Source: JAGOEF01 sp029564465 (lineage in GTDB: Bacteria > Bacteroidota > Bacteroidia > Bacteroidales > ML635J-15). From it: a stretch of 30,221 bases of DNA. Location of the stretch: the NCBI GenBank assembly GCA_029564465.1, contig JAKQPY010000106.1, positions 1 to 30,221 on the forward strand. The letters run 5' to 3'. Positions 17,866 to 26,900 of the stretch are shown here, one piece after another. Each line of letters opens with the position of its first letter. Within the stretch, counting starts at the first letter, position 1. The position numbers and the translations under genes are program-made. The notes under the pieces were generated by a model, which was not told the DNA's origin, did not search any database, and saw only the letters and a list, made by a program, of their open reading frames with translations.

Positions 17866-17874
17866 AAATCCGGA

Positions 17875-18684
17875 TTAATCGATACTCAGCTTTTGTTTAA
17901 TTTGCTGTATGTCGTCGCGCAGATTAGCTACTGTTTTATACACCTCCTGATCGGCAGGAACTGCCTCTGGCATTTCGGAAGAAATATAGTTGACAAATTT
18001 CCAGATTTCAGTAATATCAGATGCATCAATATTAAATGGCTGATACAATGGATTCAGCGAGTACAAGCCCAGTTTGCCCATCGATTTGAGTTTATTCTCG
18101 ACACACTTGAACACAATTCCATCGTCGCGGGTGATAACAATGCACGCATCGCCATCGCGCAGCGAAAACCAATTCTGAACAAACTCCCCGGTAATGTAGG
18201 AAGCATGGGGAATGGGTAACATACTATCACCCGAAATCTGAAAACTGCGGTATTTTTTGCTTTGCGACAAAAATGGCAGCGAAAACACCGGAAGCACCCT
18301 GATATACTCGGGATCGGCATAACCCAGCGCATATCCGGCTTTGGCCTTTTCGTTCACGAGCTCGATGTTTTCGTTGTTACCACCATCAACCGTGGTAGCC
18401 AACACCCGGAGATTACTACCTTTCATGTAAATATCGGAGCCCATTTCGATCTGCCTCAGCTGGCTTTCGGATAGCGCAGTCAAATCAACTTTAAGCAAGG
18501 TATCGATGCTCAACCCATAATAATTACTTAGCTGCACCAGGGCTTCCATTCCGGGCTGAGCAATTTCGTTTTCGTAACCACTATAGGTGCTGCGCTTCAT
18601 TTTGAGGGTAAAGGCAACATCGTCCTGGGTTCTTTTGCGCCTCTTGCGAAGCAATTTCAGGTTATTGCTAAAATACAAACTCAT
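17875..18684 (-). CDS. XRE-family regulator with S24/LexA-like C-terminal domain
   Basis: This encodes 269 residues. The N-terminal helix-turn-helix (about 6-64: LKLLRKRRKRTQDDVAFTLK...YENEIAQPGMEALVQLS) is of the XRE/Cro-CI class. The C-terminal domain has the S24 signature: a possible Ala116-Gly117 self-cleavage site in KAKAGY, nucleophile Ser154 in SGDSM and general base Lys193 in IVFKCV, 39 residues apart, close to the LexA spacing. Autocleavage triggered by RecA-type signals is possible but not shown; conserved Bacteroidota members of this kind exist outside phages. A short helical tail (about 245-269, VANLRDDIQQIKQKL) may form a coiled coil. It converges on the PGT gene with a 9-base gap and is divergent from the esterase gene, so the 276-base gap between them may hold its operators. 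Confidence 0.92.
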   Translation of the reverse strand: MSLYFSNNLKLLRKRRKRTQDDVAFTLKMKRSTYSGYENEIAQPGMEALVQLSNYYGLSIDTLLKVDLTALSESQLRQIEMGSDIYMKGSNLRVLATTVDGGNNENIELVNEKAKAGYALGYADPEYIRVLPVFSLPFLSQSKKYRSFQISGDSMLPIPHASYITGEFVQNWFSLRDGDACIVITRDDGIVFKCVENKLKSMGKLGLYSLNPLYQPFNIDASDITEIWKFVNYISSEMPEAVPADQEVYKTVANLRDDIQQIKQKLSID

Positions 18685-18701
18685 TGTTATTAAATTTTAA
18701 T

Positions 18702-18709
18702 CAAAGATA
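18702..18709 (-). promoter_or_regulatory. Possible -7 promoter element of the XRE-S24 regulator
   Basis: On the minus strand TATCTTTG fits TAnnTTTG, 17 bases before the ATG at 18684. No TTTG occurs at the expected -33 position. The rest of the 18685-18960 gap is AT-rich and shows no gene. Confidence 0.4.
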
Positions 18710-18939
18710 AGACGAATATTTAAACATTCAGCATTTTGTTGTGATTTTTTAATTTTTACAACCCGTCGTGTATTTGTGCCAAATCTCGTTAACTTTAGCC
18801 TAAAAACAAATCTATTGAGAATCTTACAACAGCAAGTTTGGTTCCTGTGAAAACAATTGCCAAAGTTTTTTGTAATATTTATGAAACAAATCATTAGAAT
18901 GAATTTTGAATTGAAGAAACTTGGAAATATTAATTCAAT

Positions 18940-18954
18940 GTAATTTAAAATTAC
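18940..18954 (+). promoter_or_regulatory. Perfect 7-bp inverted repeat before the esterase gene
   Basis: GTAATTT and AAATTAC flank a single A, giving a 15-base dyad that ends 6 bases before the ATG at 18961. It could bind a dimeric repressor; the divergent XRE-S24 regulator is the nearest candidate. The AT-rich context makes chance possible. Confidence 0.3.
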
Positions 18955-18960
18955 AGAATC

Positions 18961-19863
18961 ATGAAAACAAATCTGTTTATGGCACTCATATTATTTTCTA
19001 TTTTTAATAGTGCATTTGCGCAAAGCACAAAAATAAAACCATCAAAAGGAAAAGTAAACAAAGAATTGAGGTATAAAAGTGTTGTTTTAGGTTACGACGT
19101 TCATTACTCAATCTATCTTCCACCTGATTACTACAACTCGGAAAAAAAATATCCAGTATTATATTTATTGCATGGTTATAAGGGGAACCATAAATCGTGG
19201 ATAAACCTAGGCAGAATAAATAAAATAATGGACTCTGGTTTTGCTACAGGCGAAATAGAGCCAATGATTATAATAATTCCGGACGGCAAATATTATTGGT
19301 ATATTAATGATTATCAAAGTAAAGCCCGATACGAAGATTTTATGTTCGAAGAATTTTTGCCTTTTGTTGACAGCACATATAAAACAATTCCAAATAAAGA
19401 GAGCAGAGCGGTTGCCGGTTTATCAATGGGAGGATATGGCTCATTGGTATGGGCAATGAAGCATCCCGATAAATTTTCGTATTGTGTGGCTTTGAGTGCT
19501 TCAATCTTTAGCGAGGATGGCCTCATACGTATGCCTGATCAGTTATATAAATATATGTCGATGCTCTATGGAGCCCCCGGAGCAACAGGTAACGACAGAA
19601 TTACCCGGCATTTTATTGAAAATAATCCGATTATAATGGCGCAAAACAATTCAATAGACTCACTGAATGCCGTACAGTGGTTTATTGATTGTGGAAATCA
19701 GGATCAGTTGAGTGCTGTAAATAAACAACTACACATGGTTTTGAGTAAAAGGAATATTACGCACACTTACCATGCACGTGATGGCAAACACGAATGGAAA
19801 TTTTGGCGCGAAGGTATTTATCAGGGAATAAGGTTTATCAGCGAAGGATTAAGAAATCAGTAA
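18961..19863 (+). CDS. Secreted alpha/beta-hydrolase esterase (esterase D/feruloyl-esterase-like)
   Basis: This encodes 300 residues with a signal peptide (1-20, ending SAFA-QS). It belongs to the PF00756 putative esterase family: YPVLYLLHGYKGNHKSW holds the oxyanion loop (71-75), nucleophile Ser155 lies in AGLSMGGYGS, the acid is probably Asp248 (or Asp243) in FIDCGNQDQL, and His277 in DGKHEWKFW completes the triad. Relatives cleave feruloyl or acetyl esters from plant xylan or act on other carboxyl esters; no carbohydrate-binding or T9SS sorting domain is present, so it is likely periplasmic. By hand count the first 120 bases are about 27% G+C, against about 57% in a 60-base stretch of the downstream plsY, so it may have been acquired separately. 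It stands alone between two intergenic gaps. Confidence 0.93.
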   Translation: MKTNLFMALILFSIFNSAFAQSTKIKPSKGKVNKELRYKSVVLGYDVHYSIYLPPDYYNSEKKYPVLYLLHGYKGNHKSWINLGRINKIMDSGFATGEIEPMIIIIPDGKYYWYINDYQSKARYEDFMFEEFLPFVDSTYKTIPNKESRAVAGLSMGGYGSLVWAMKHPDKFSYCVALSASIFSEDGLIRMPDQLYKYMSMLYGAPGATGNDRITRHFIENNPIIMAQNNSIDSLNAVQWFIDCGNQDQLSAVNKQLHMVLSKRNITHTYHARDGKHEWKFWREGIYQGIRFISEGLRNQ

Positions 19864-19888
19864 AGCAAACCGACAGCTCAAATCCGCA

Positions 19889-19903
19889 AATACTGCAAGT
19901 ATT
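19889..19903 (+). repeat. Short hairpin after the esterase gene
   Basis: AATACT, GCA, AGTATT form a perfect 6-bp stem with a 3-base loop, 26 bases after the esterase stop. No T-run follows, so it is not a standard terminator. A GTAA tetramer repeats three times just downstream (19905-19916). Confidence 0.35.
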
Positions 19904-20028
19904 GTAAGTAAGTAAGACAGAAAAAGTTGTTCTGCTAATTTGTATTTGTCTCTTTTAAACTAATACAATGGTTCGTGAGCAAAGGACTTTTATTTTGTTT
20001 TTTTCAAATGCACAACGGGTTTTTACAT

Positions 20029-20036
20029 TAAGTTTG
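20029..20036 (+). promoter_or_regulatory. Possible -7 promoter element of plsY
   Basis: TAAGTTTG fits TAnnTTTG and lies 13 bases before ATG 20050. A GGAGA ribosome-binding-like sequence overlaps its end. No -33 TTTG at the right distance. Confidence 0.3.
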
Positions 20037-20049
20037 GAGAAAATTTAAG

Positions 20050-20688
20050 ATGCAGTTTTTTATTCCGGCAATATTACTTATAGCAGCTTACCTGCTGGGT
20101 TCATTTTCGTCGGCGGTGTGGTTCGGCAAGTGGTTCCGTGGGATTGACCTCCGTGAGCATGGCAGCGGAAATGCCGGCGCCACCAATGCATTCAGGGTGC
20201 TGGGTGCAAAAATTGCGATTCCGGTTTTCGTCACCGATATTGCCAAGGCATTTGCCGCCGTAATGCTTTCCAGTCTGGCAAATTATGGCGACACCGGATT
20301 CGAGACCGACTTACTGAAGATTGGCTTGGGGATAGCCGCGGTAACCGGGCATATTTTTCCAATATTCAGTGGATTCAAAGGCGGAAAGGGTGTTGCAAGT
20401 ATGCTGGGTGTTATTCTGGCAATAAATCCGGTTGTGGCATGCTGTTCCCTGGGTGTTTTCGTTTTGTTTTTTCTCATTTTCAGAATTGTTTCGGTAGGCT
20501 CAATAATGGCAGCCATCAGTTTTCCCATATTTACACTCTTTATCTTTTCGGACAATTCAGAACTAATGGGGTGGTTTTCGGTTGTAGCAGCCTTTTTGAT
20601 TATCGCACTGCATTATAAAAACATCCGAAGACTGATATGCGGAAACGAGAAACAAATTTCTTTCAAGAAAAAACCTGATAAGAACTAA
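20050..20688 (+). CDS. plsY: Acyl-phosphate:glycerol-3-phosphate acyltransferase PlsY
   Basis: This encodes 212 residues, an inner-membrane enzyme that transfers an acyl group from acyl-phosphate to glycerol-3-phosphate, giving lysophosphatidate at the first step of phospholipid synthesis. The three conserved blocks are visible: EHGSGNAGATNAFRVLG (about 36-52), GHIFPIFSGFKGGKGVAS in the second cytoplasmic loop, and the C-terminal HYKNIRRLICGNEKQI. Five or so membrane segments alternate with these loops. The size is typical. The gene ends in a tail-to-tail overlap of 4 bases with the TPR membrane protein on the other strand, so no shared terminator is possible between them. Confidence 0.97.
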   Translation: MQFFIPAILLIAAYLLGSFSSAVWFGKWFRGIDLREHGSGNAGATNAFRVLGAKIAIPVFVTDIAKAFAAVMLSSLANYGDTGFETDLLKIGLGIAAVTGHIFPIFSGFKGGKGVASMLGVILAINPVVACCSLGVFVLFFLIFRIVSVGSIMAAISFPIFTLFIFSDNSELMGWFSVVAAFLIIALHYKNIRRLICGNEKQISFKKKPDKN

Positions 20689-23264
20689 GGTTTACAGTAC
20701 TTTGTGATTGATTCTTCGGCCTTTTTATTCCCCATTTCGGAGGCTTTATGATAATATTCGCAGGCCTGTGGCAATTTGTCCGACAGGCGGTAAACCTCAG
20801 CTAACAGATAAAGGGCGTTGCTATCGGATTTATTAATATCCAGCGCTTTCAGCGCATAGTTTCCTGCCAGTTTCCATTGTTGTTTCGACAAACATATCCA
20901 GCCGGCATTGATATAATTGTCGGTTTGCAGCGGAGCTATGGCAACAGCCCTGTCGATGCAAAGGACTGATTGACCGGGCTGGTCGGTTTGCATATAAAAC
21001 CAGGCCAGATTCAGCCAGACACTGGCATCCGCAGCAGCTACTCCGGTCAGTGCGATAAAATCGGCCTTTGCATGTAATGTATCACCGGAATAAAAATATG
21101 CATACGCCCTGTTGGTCAGGGCAGGTAAATGATTGGGATTCTTCTCAATAACCCCTGTAAAATCGGCTATTGCCTGAGGATAACTTTTGCGTGAGGCATA
21201 AGCCCTTCCCCTGTTTACATAGGCCTCAAGACCACCGGGATTCAGGCGTATTTCTTCGTTGAAATCGGCAATTGCAGCCTCAATATCTCCCTTTTGCTGC
21301 ATAGCAAATGCCCGATTTCCATAAGCCTGATAATAAGTCGGGTTTAGCAAAATTGCCTTATTATAACATAAAATAGCTTCGTCGGTTTTGCCCATCTGCA
21401 ATTGCGAAAAACCCAAATTATTCCATGCTTCGGCATAATATGGATTGTATCGGGTGGCAAGCTGAAAATCGGCACATGCCATTTGGGGGTTGTTGCGACT
21501 TAGATAAACCACACCCCTCCGGTTGTAAGCTAACGCCAAACTCGTATCGTTTTGCAGTGCCTTATTAAAATAATGCAAGGCCAGGCTATCGGCTGCAGCA
21601 TTCCTGTAAATCTCTCCAATTTGTGTATAAGCCAGGGCGTGATGTCGGGGATTTTGCGTAAGTTTTAAAAACGAATTGAAATCGTTCAGTGCACTGTCGG
21701 GACGCAAAGCAGCCATATTGGCCAATCCCCGGTTGTATCGTGCCGAAAGATCATCTGGGTCGATCTCAATGGCTTTATTCAGACAGACTATGGCACTGTC
21801 GGCATGTTGTCGAGCAAGAAAATCGCCTGCAATCAGGGTATAGGCAAACGAAATATCAGGATTCTTTTGTAAAACATCAGTAAATAATGTTTTTGAATCC
21901 CTCCATGTCTTTGTCCGGCTATATGAAGAAAGTGTAGTAATAGCCACCAGAAAAACCAACAAAGTAACTGAAATGGCTTTGTGAACCTTCGAAAACAAAT
22001 ACTTTTCGAAAAGCACCGCAACCAACAAAGCCAGGCCCAAACCGGGAAGATAACTGTAACGGTCGGCAGCAATTACCCGCCCCTCGATGGGTATCAGGTG
22101 TAGGAATACCGAGATATTTATCAGAAAGAAAAACCAACCGGCGAGCAACAGTTTTGGCAGCTTTTTTCGGTAATAAATCAGTAAAAATGAAATTATTACA
22201 ACCGCCACCAGTACTATTAAAAATAAATAAAAATAGGCTGGTAGGGTTCCATCAATTTTTACAGGATACGGGTATACGGCATTGAGTGGAAATGGAACAA
22301 AAAAATATCTGATATACAGCCACAGGGCTGCACCGGCAAGTAAAAAACGCTCGCTAAAGGTAAAAACAAAGCGGTTTTCGGGTAGGTCGCGCCAATAAGA
22401 CAAATTTAGTTTCGATAATTCCGGAACTATGAAATATGCAATAAGTATTAGAATTCCAAAGGATATCAGCCATATAATCTTTCGATTAACCGAAAACAGT
22501 TTCTTTTCGATGTGCGGCATTGCCATGCTTAATATCAGTGAAACAGCGGGAACCAACGGGAAATTAATAAAAATTACCGCTGCCAGAATGAGAATCTTCT
22601 CAAGTATCGAAATCAGGCTGAATTTTCGTTCTGCCAAATAATCAAAAACAAAAAGACTCAACGGAACCATCAGGCCAGGCACTTTCGACAGTGATGCCCC
22701 TATTGCCATTATAAATGTAGCGGCCAGATATACCCTTTTGGTTGTGTTTTTAAGATACTGTGAATAAAAAACAAAAGCGAGGAGCGAGAAAAACGCCATC
22801 ATCAATCCCTTGGTTTCCGAAATCCAGGCAACCGATTCAACCCGCTGCGGGTGAAGAGCAAAAAGAACAATTATCAACACTAAAACAAAGTTATTCTTCA
22901 CAAACTGTCGTAGTAAAACCAAAACCAATACAACATTTAAAACGTGAAGCAGTAAATTCATTGCACGAAATGGCAGTGGATTGTTACCCCAAAAAGAATA
23001 CAAGACCGAATAGCATGTAAGAGGAATAAAAGTAAACCGCTCCTGCTCAAAATTATGGGTAATAGTTTCGGTGGTTAAATGAGTCACATTGGGATTTGAA
23101 GTGATTTGCATATTGTCGTCCCAACTTAAAAAGCCGAATTTCAATGTCTGTGTCCATACCAATGCAAGCAAGAAAACTACAAGAATACCAATCATCCAAC
23201 GGCTCTTTCTTTTTAAAGAATCAGCGGCTGAACTTGTTTTTTTATATGGTTTTGTATTTGCCAT
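20685..23264 (-). CDS. TMTC-like polytopic membrane protein with C-terminal TPR repeats
   Basis: This encodes 859 residues from the ATG at 23264 (MANTKPYKKTSS); an ATG 21 bases upstream lies beyond the promoter element. The N-terminal half (about 22-455) has around ten to twelve hydrophobic helices with a WDDN sequence (48-51) in the first loop and HPQRVESVAWISETKGLM, both hallmarks of the TMTC/GT-C glycosyltransferase-like family (TMTC enzymes O-mannosylate proteins in animals). The C-terminal half (about 470-850) consists of roughly eleven tetratricopeptide repeats with typical NP-x-x-A-N-R or Y-N-x-G positions. Bacterial members with this layout are common in Bacteroidota but their activity is not established. 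Protein or lipid glycosylation is a reasonable guess given the glycan operon nearby. Confidence 0.87.
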   Translation of the reverse strand: MANTKPYKKTSSAADSLKRKSRWMIGILVVFLLALVWTQTLKFGFLSWDDNMQITSNPNVTHLTTETITHNFEQERFTFIPLTCYSVLYSFWGNNPLPFRAMNLLLHVLNVVLVLVLLRQFVKNNFVLVLIIVLFALHPQRVESVAWISETKGLMMAFFSLLAFVFYSQYLKNTTKRVYLAATFIMAIGASLSKVPGLMVPLSLFVFDYLAERKFSLISILEKILILAAVIFINFPLVPAVSLILSMAMPHIEKKLFSVNRKIIWLISFGILILIAYFIVPELSKLNLSYWRDLPENRFVFTFSERFLLAGAALWLYIRYFFVPFPLNAVYPYPVKIDGTLPAYFYLFLIVLVAVVIISFLLIYYRKKLPKLLLAGWFFFLINISVFLHLIPIEGRVIAADRYSYLPGLGLALLVAVLFEKYLFSKVHKAISVTLLVFLVAITTLSSYSRTKTWRDSKTLFTDVLQKNPDISFAYTLIAGDFLARQHADSAIVCLNKAIEIDPDDLSARYNRGLANMAALRPDSALNDFNSFLKLTQNPRHHALAYTQIGEIYRNAAADSLALHYFNKALQNDTSLALAYNRRGVVYLSRNNPQMACADFQLATRYNPYYAEAWNNLGFSQLQMGKTDEAILCYNKAILLNPTYYQAYGNRAFAMQQKGDIEAAIADFNEEIRLNPGGLEAYVNRGRAYASRKSYPQAIADFTGVIEKNPNHLPALTNRAYAYFYSGDTLHAKADFIALTGVAAADASVWLNLAWFYMQTDQPGQSVLCIDRAVAIAPLQTDNYINAGWICLSKQQWKLAGNYALKALDINKSDSNALYLLAEVYRLSDKLPQACEYYHKASEMGNKKAEESITKYCKP

Positions 23265-23271
23265 TGAGGAA

Positions 23272-23279
23272 CAAATGTA
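23272..23279 (-). promoter_or_regulatory. Promoter -7 element of the TMTC-like gene, near-leaderless
   Basis: On the minus strand TACATTTG fits TAnnTTTG and ends 7 bases before ATG 23264, implying a leader of only a few bases. Two further TTTG words lie upstream but not at the usual -33 spacing. Confidence 0.45.
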
Positions 23280-23478
23280 AAACAAAAATCAAATATTCAG
23301 ATTTTGAAGCAACCTAAAGTCAATTTTTCAGTCTTACCTGTGATAATTATAACACAAAGTAGTGTTTTACGTAAATAATGCCACAAGAAATGAAGCAAAG
23401 GCAGTCAATACGTTTATATATTTGTTTTTATATCATTTATATACATTATAAGTTGGTTTTTCAAAATTCAATAAATAT

Positions 23479-23510
23479 TTTGGGATTTAACAATTATTTA
23501 ACTACATTTG
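23479..23510 (+). promoter_or_regulatory. Consensus Bacteroidota promoter for the SprB adhesin operon
   Basis: TTTG (23479-23482), 20 bases, TACATTTG (23503-23510): a full match to TTTG-N19/20-TAnnTTTG. The start codon at 23536 follows 25 bases later, after an AAGGA ribosome-binding-like sequence at 23527-23531. This is the best promoter in the window. Confidence 0.75.
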
Positions 23511-23518
23511 TTAACAAA
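23507..23518 (+). promoter_or_regulatory. Perfect 12-bp palindrome over the -7 element and start site
   Basis: TTTGTTAACAAA is self-complementary across its whole length and begins within the TACATTTG element, reaching the expected transcription start. This placement suits a repressor operator. The regulator is not identified. Confidence 0.4.
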
Positions 23519-23535
23519 CATAAATAAGGACAGAT

Positions 23536-23958
23536 ATGAGATTGATTTCTACCATTTTAACTGTAATATGCACCTTAACAATTACATCGGCTTTTTCGCA
23601 GACCGAAGCCGAATGGAGTCCTGTGGGCATTGCAGTTACAGGCAATAATAGCTATAAGGGAATCGAAATGCACTACAAATTTATCGACTGCAACGGTGAA
23701 CAGACATGTGTAATAAGGATTATTAACCACAACGAAAACAATGTTGAAGTTGAATGGCACAATGGCATTTTCACCAACGAATCGGTTTGGGTGGAGGATA
23801 CTGAGACAACACAGAAGCAAATAATCGGTGTTAAATCAGAGGTTTATGGAATATGCAATGACGAAAACCTAAGTTTTCCGTTGAAACAACTGATTGACAA
23901 GCCCGAAAACGCTGTCAGGTTCAGGGCATTTTCACTTAAAGTTGTAATTTTAAATTAA
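23536..23958 (+). CDS. Small exported protein upstream of the SprB adhesin, unknown family
   Basis: This encodes 140 residues with a signal peptide (1-21, ending SAFS-Q). I do not recognise the family. The mature part is beta-rich (GIAVTGNNSYKGIEMHYKFIDCNG, CVIRIINHNENNVEVEWHNGIF) with three cysteines, two of them close together (DCNGEQTC). It ends in VRFRAFSLKVVILN. It is the first gene after the consensus promoter and lies 29 bases before the giant adhesin gene, so the pair is probably one transcript. The predicted location is periplasm or outer surface; no T9SS sorting domain or lipobox is seen. A function linked to the adhesin is inferred from position alone. Confidence 0.75.
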   Translation: MRLISTILTVICTLTITSAFSQTEAEWSPVGIAVTGNNSYKGIEMHYKFIDCNGEQTCVIRIINHNENNVEVEWHNGIFTNESVWVEDTETTQKQIIGVKSEVYGICNDENLSFPLKQLIDKPENAVRFRAFSLKVVILN

Positions 23959-23987
23959 ATAATATATATTAATAAAATTATTATATA

Positions 23988-26900
23988 ATGAAGCACATTT
24001 ACTTAATTATCCTCGCATCAACCATACTTATCACGGCATTTGTCACCGATGCATATGGTCAAACTGCCACTACAACAGTTACTTATTCAGGATTTCAAGC
24101 GTGCGGCGGGTGTACTGTGTGCGGCGCAGACTATTGGTGTACCAATACCCCCGGCAGCTACTGCGGGGATACGCCTCCCTGCCAGTCAAAAACATTTTTT
24201 GATCCTGTTCCTGCAGGTCACGTGGTGACGAGTGTTACCATAAATTACTATACAGCCAGTTGCGAGGGCGCATCATTTGTTGCGTCAATCAATAGTTTTT
24301 CAGTGCCAATGGCGTGGGATGGAGCGTCCGGTTGCTTATGCGATGACCTGCCATGCATGATGACAACTTCGGTATCGGCAAATTATCCATGCGGTATGCC
24401 GGGATACAATTACGGAGGCAACAACACTTTCAATCTTTGCTCGTCCGGCCCCATGTGTATCAATCGCGCAGTGCTAATTTTCACTTATGTTGACCCTGAT
24501 GTGATTACCCCAAGTATTACGGCTTCCGGACCATTGTCATTCTGTGCAGGAGGAAGTGTTGTTCTTGATGCCGGTAGTGGGTATCCATCGTATAGTTGGA
24601 ACACGGGGGCTACATCGCAAACCATTACCGCAACTACGGCTGGCACATATAGCGTAACTGTTTCGAGTTCTACAGGCTGCACCACAGGTTCCAGCTCTGT
24701 GAATGTCAGCATCGCGCCATTTGTTACACCAACATTCACCCAGTTGGGGCCATACTGTATGGGGGCATCGCCCGGGGCGCTGCCAACTACCTCAACAAAT
24801 GGTATCACAGGAAGCTGGAGTCCGGCCACCATTAGTACAGCTGCAGTCGGAAACACAGTGTACACCTTTACTCCCAATGCAGGTCAATGTGCCTCGAACA
24901 CTACCATGACAGTTACGGTTAATGCAAGCCCTACACCCACCTTTAATGCATTGGGGCCCTATTGCACGGGTCAGGCACCCGGAACCCTGCCGACCACTTC
25001 CACCAACGGGGTTACAGGGACATGGAGTCCTGCTACGATAAACACATCGACACCCGGAACGACTACCTATACGTTTACACCAACCGCTGGTCAATGCGCA
25101 TCGACAGCAACCATGAATATCACCACCCGTCAGAATCCGGTTCCGACAGCGACCATTCATGGTAACCCATCCTGCTCAGGCAGTACCGATGGCAGCATTG
25201 TGGTAAGTGTTACAGGCGGAACAACTCCCTATTCGTTTTTGTGGAATACCGGAGCGATAACTCAGGATTTATTTAATGTAGGGGCAGGCAATTACTCACT
25301 GGTGGTAACCGATTTTTATGGTTGCACCGGCTCAACAGCTGCAACACTTTCTCAACCCAATCCGGTAGTTGGATCCGTTGTTTCAGTAACACCCTGTGTA
25401 TGCAATACACTGGGTAGTGCAACCGTATCAGCTTCCGGAGGAACAGGCCCATATACCTTTACATGGCCTGCATCGGCAGGTGGTGTAGTCGGGGCTACGG
25501 CCAACAACCTGGCAGCAGGGAATTATACTGTTTCGGTGGTTGATCAATTGGGGTGTAGCACAACAATTCCGGTCTCTGTCGGAACTTCCGGCAGTGTGGG
25601 GGCAAGCTTGGGCACAGTAAATAATATTACATGTTTTGGACAAAACAACGGCAGTATTGCGCTTACCATTACACCCGGTACAGCACCCTACACCATTAAC
25701 TGGGGCAGTGGTACTGCATCTACGGCGTCCACAAGCTATACCATCAGCAACCTTTCTGCCGGCAATTACAATATTACCGTAAGCGACCTGAATGGCTGCT
25801 CAACCACACTGAATAACATCACTATTTCGGAACCTCCTGCTCTATCGGCATCAGTTGCATCAATTAATCATGTTACCTGTAGTGGGCTAAGCAATGGGTC
25901 AGCCTCAATTTCGGTGAACGGCGGCACTCCGGGTTATACTTTCGTGTGGAACCCCGCATGGGTTTCGGGTCAGAACCCAACAGGTCTGAGTGCCGGTAAT
26001 TATTCAGTAACTGTTTCTGATTCTCATAGTTGCACTGCCACACAATCGTTTACAATTAACGAAAACAGCGATATTGTGGTGTCGGTAACAACTCAAAATG
26101 CAGCCTGTTTTGGCGAAACCGGTTCTGCTACCGTACAGGTTGTAAGTGGAGGAACTCCACCCTATAGCATTCTCTGGCAGGATAACAGTACACAGTTTAC
26201 CAACAACAATATCCCGGCAGGTACCAATTTCGGATACACCGTTAGCGATAATTTGGGATGTCCCTATTCCAGTACAGTAAGCATAACTGAGCCGGCATTA
26301 CTGACTTCGGTTGTTTCCGGGGTGGATGTTACCTGTGGTGGAGGCAACAACGGCTCGGCCAGTGTTAATGTAACAGGTGGCGGAACACCTCCCTACTTCT
26401 ATCACTGGAGCAACAACAGTCCAAATCCGATGATCGGATATCTGGTTGCAGGTACGTACTACGTTACAGTAACCGACTACAATGGATGCACCAACACCCA
26501 TTCGGTTACCATAAATGAACCTCCGGCGCTGAGTGTTACAGCAAGCAGTTCACCATTGGTATGCGGACAAAATGCAGGTTCTGCAACCGCTTCAGCATCG
26601 GGCGGAACACCACCATACACCTACCTTTGGTCAAATAGTTTCAGTGGTGCTTCGGTATCCAATCTGCTGACAGGTAATTATTCGGTAACTGCCACTGATC
26701 AACATGGATGTACAGCATTGGCCGGTACAGTGGTTACACTGACCGGAATTATAAACCCGACAATCAGTCAGTTACAACAGATATCGTGTTTCGGTTCAGC
26801 AAACGGAGTACTTAGTGCAAGTGCTGCAGATGCACAAAACCCTGTATCCTATCACTGGTCGAATAATTCCATCCAGCAAACCATTTCGAATCTGCCTGCA

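Noticed and set aside
17866..17874. A terminator between the PGT gene and the convergent regulator
   Set aside because: Only 9 bases separate the stops and no hairpin with a T-run is visible there.
24792..25160. Cys/Gly/Arg-rich reading frame on the minus strand inside the adhesin gene
   Set aside because: It is a mirror of the repetitive Thr/Ser/Pro codons of the adhesin, without start context or family resemblance.
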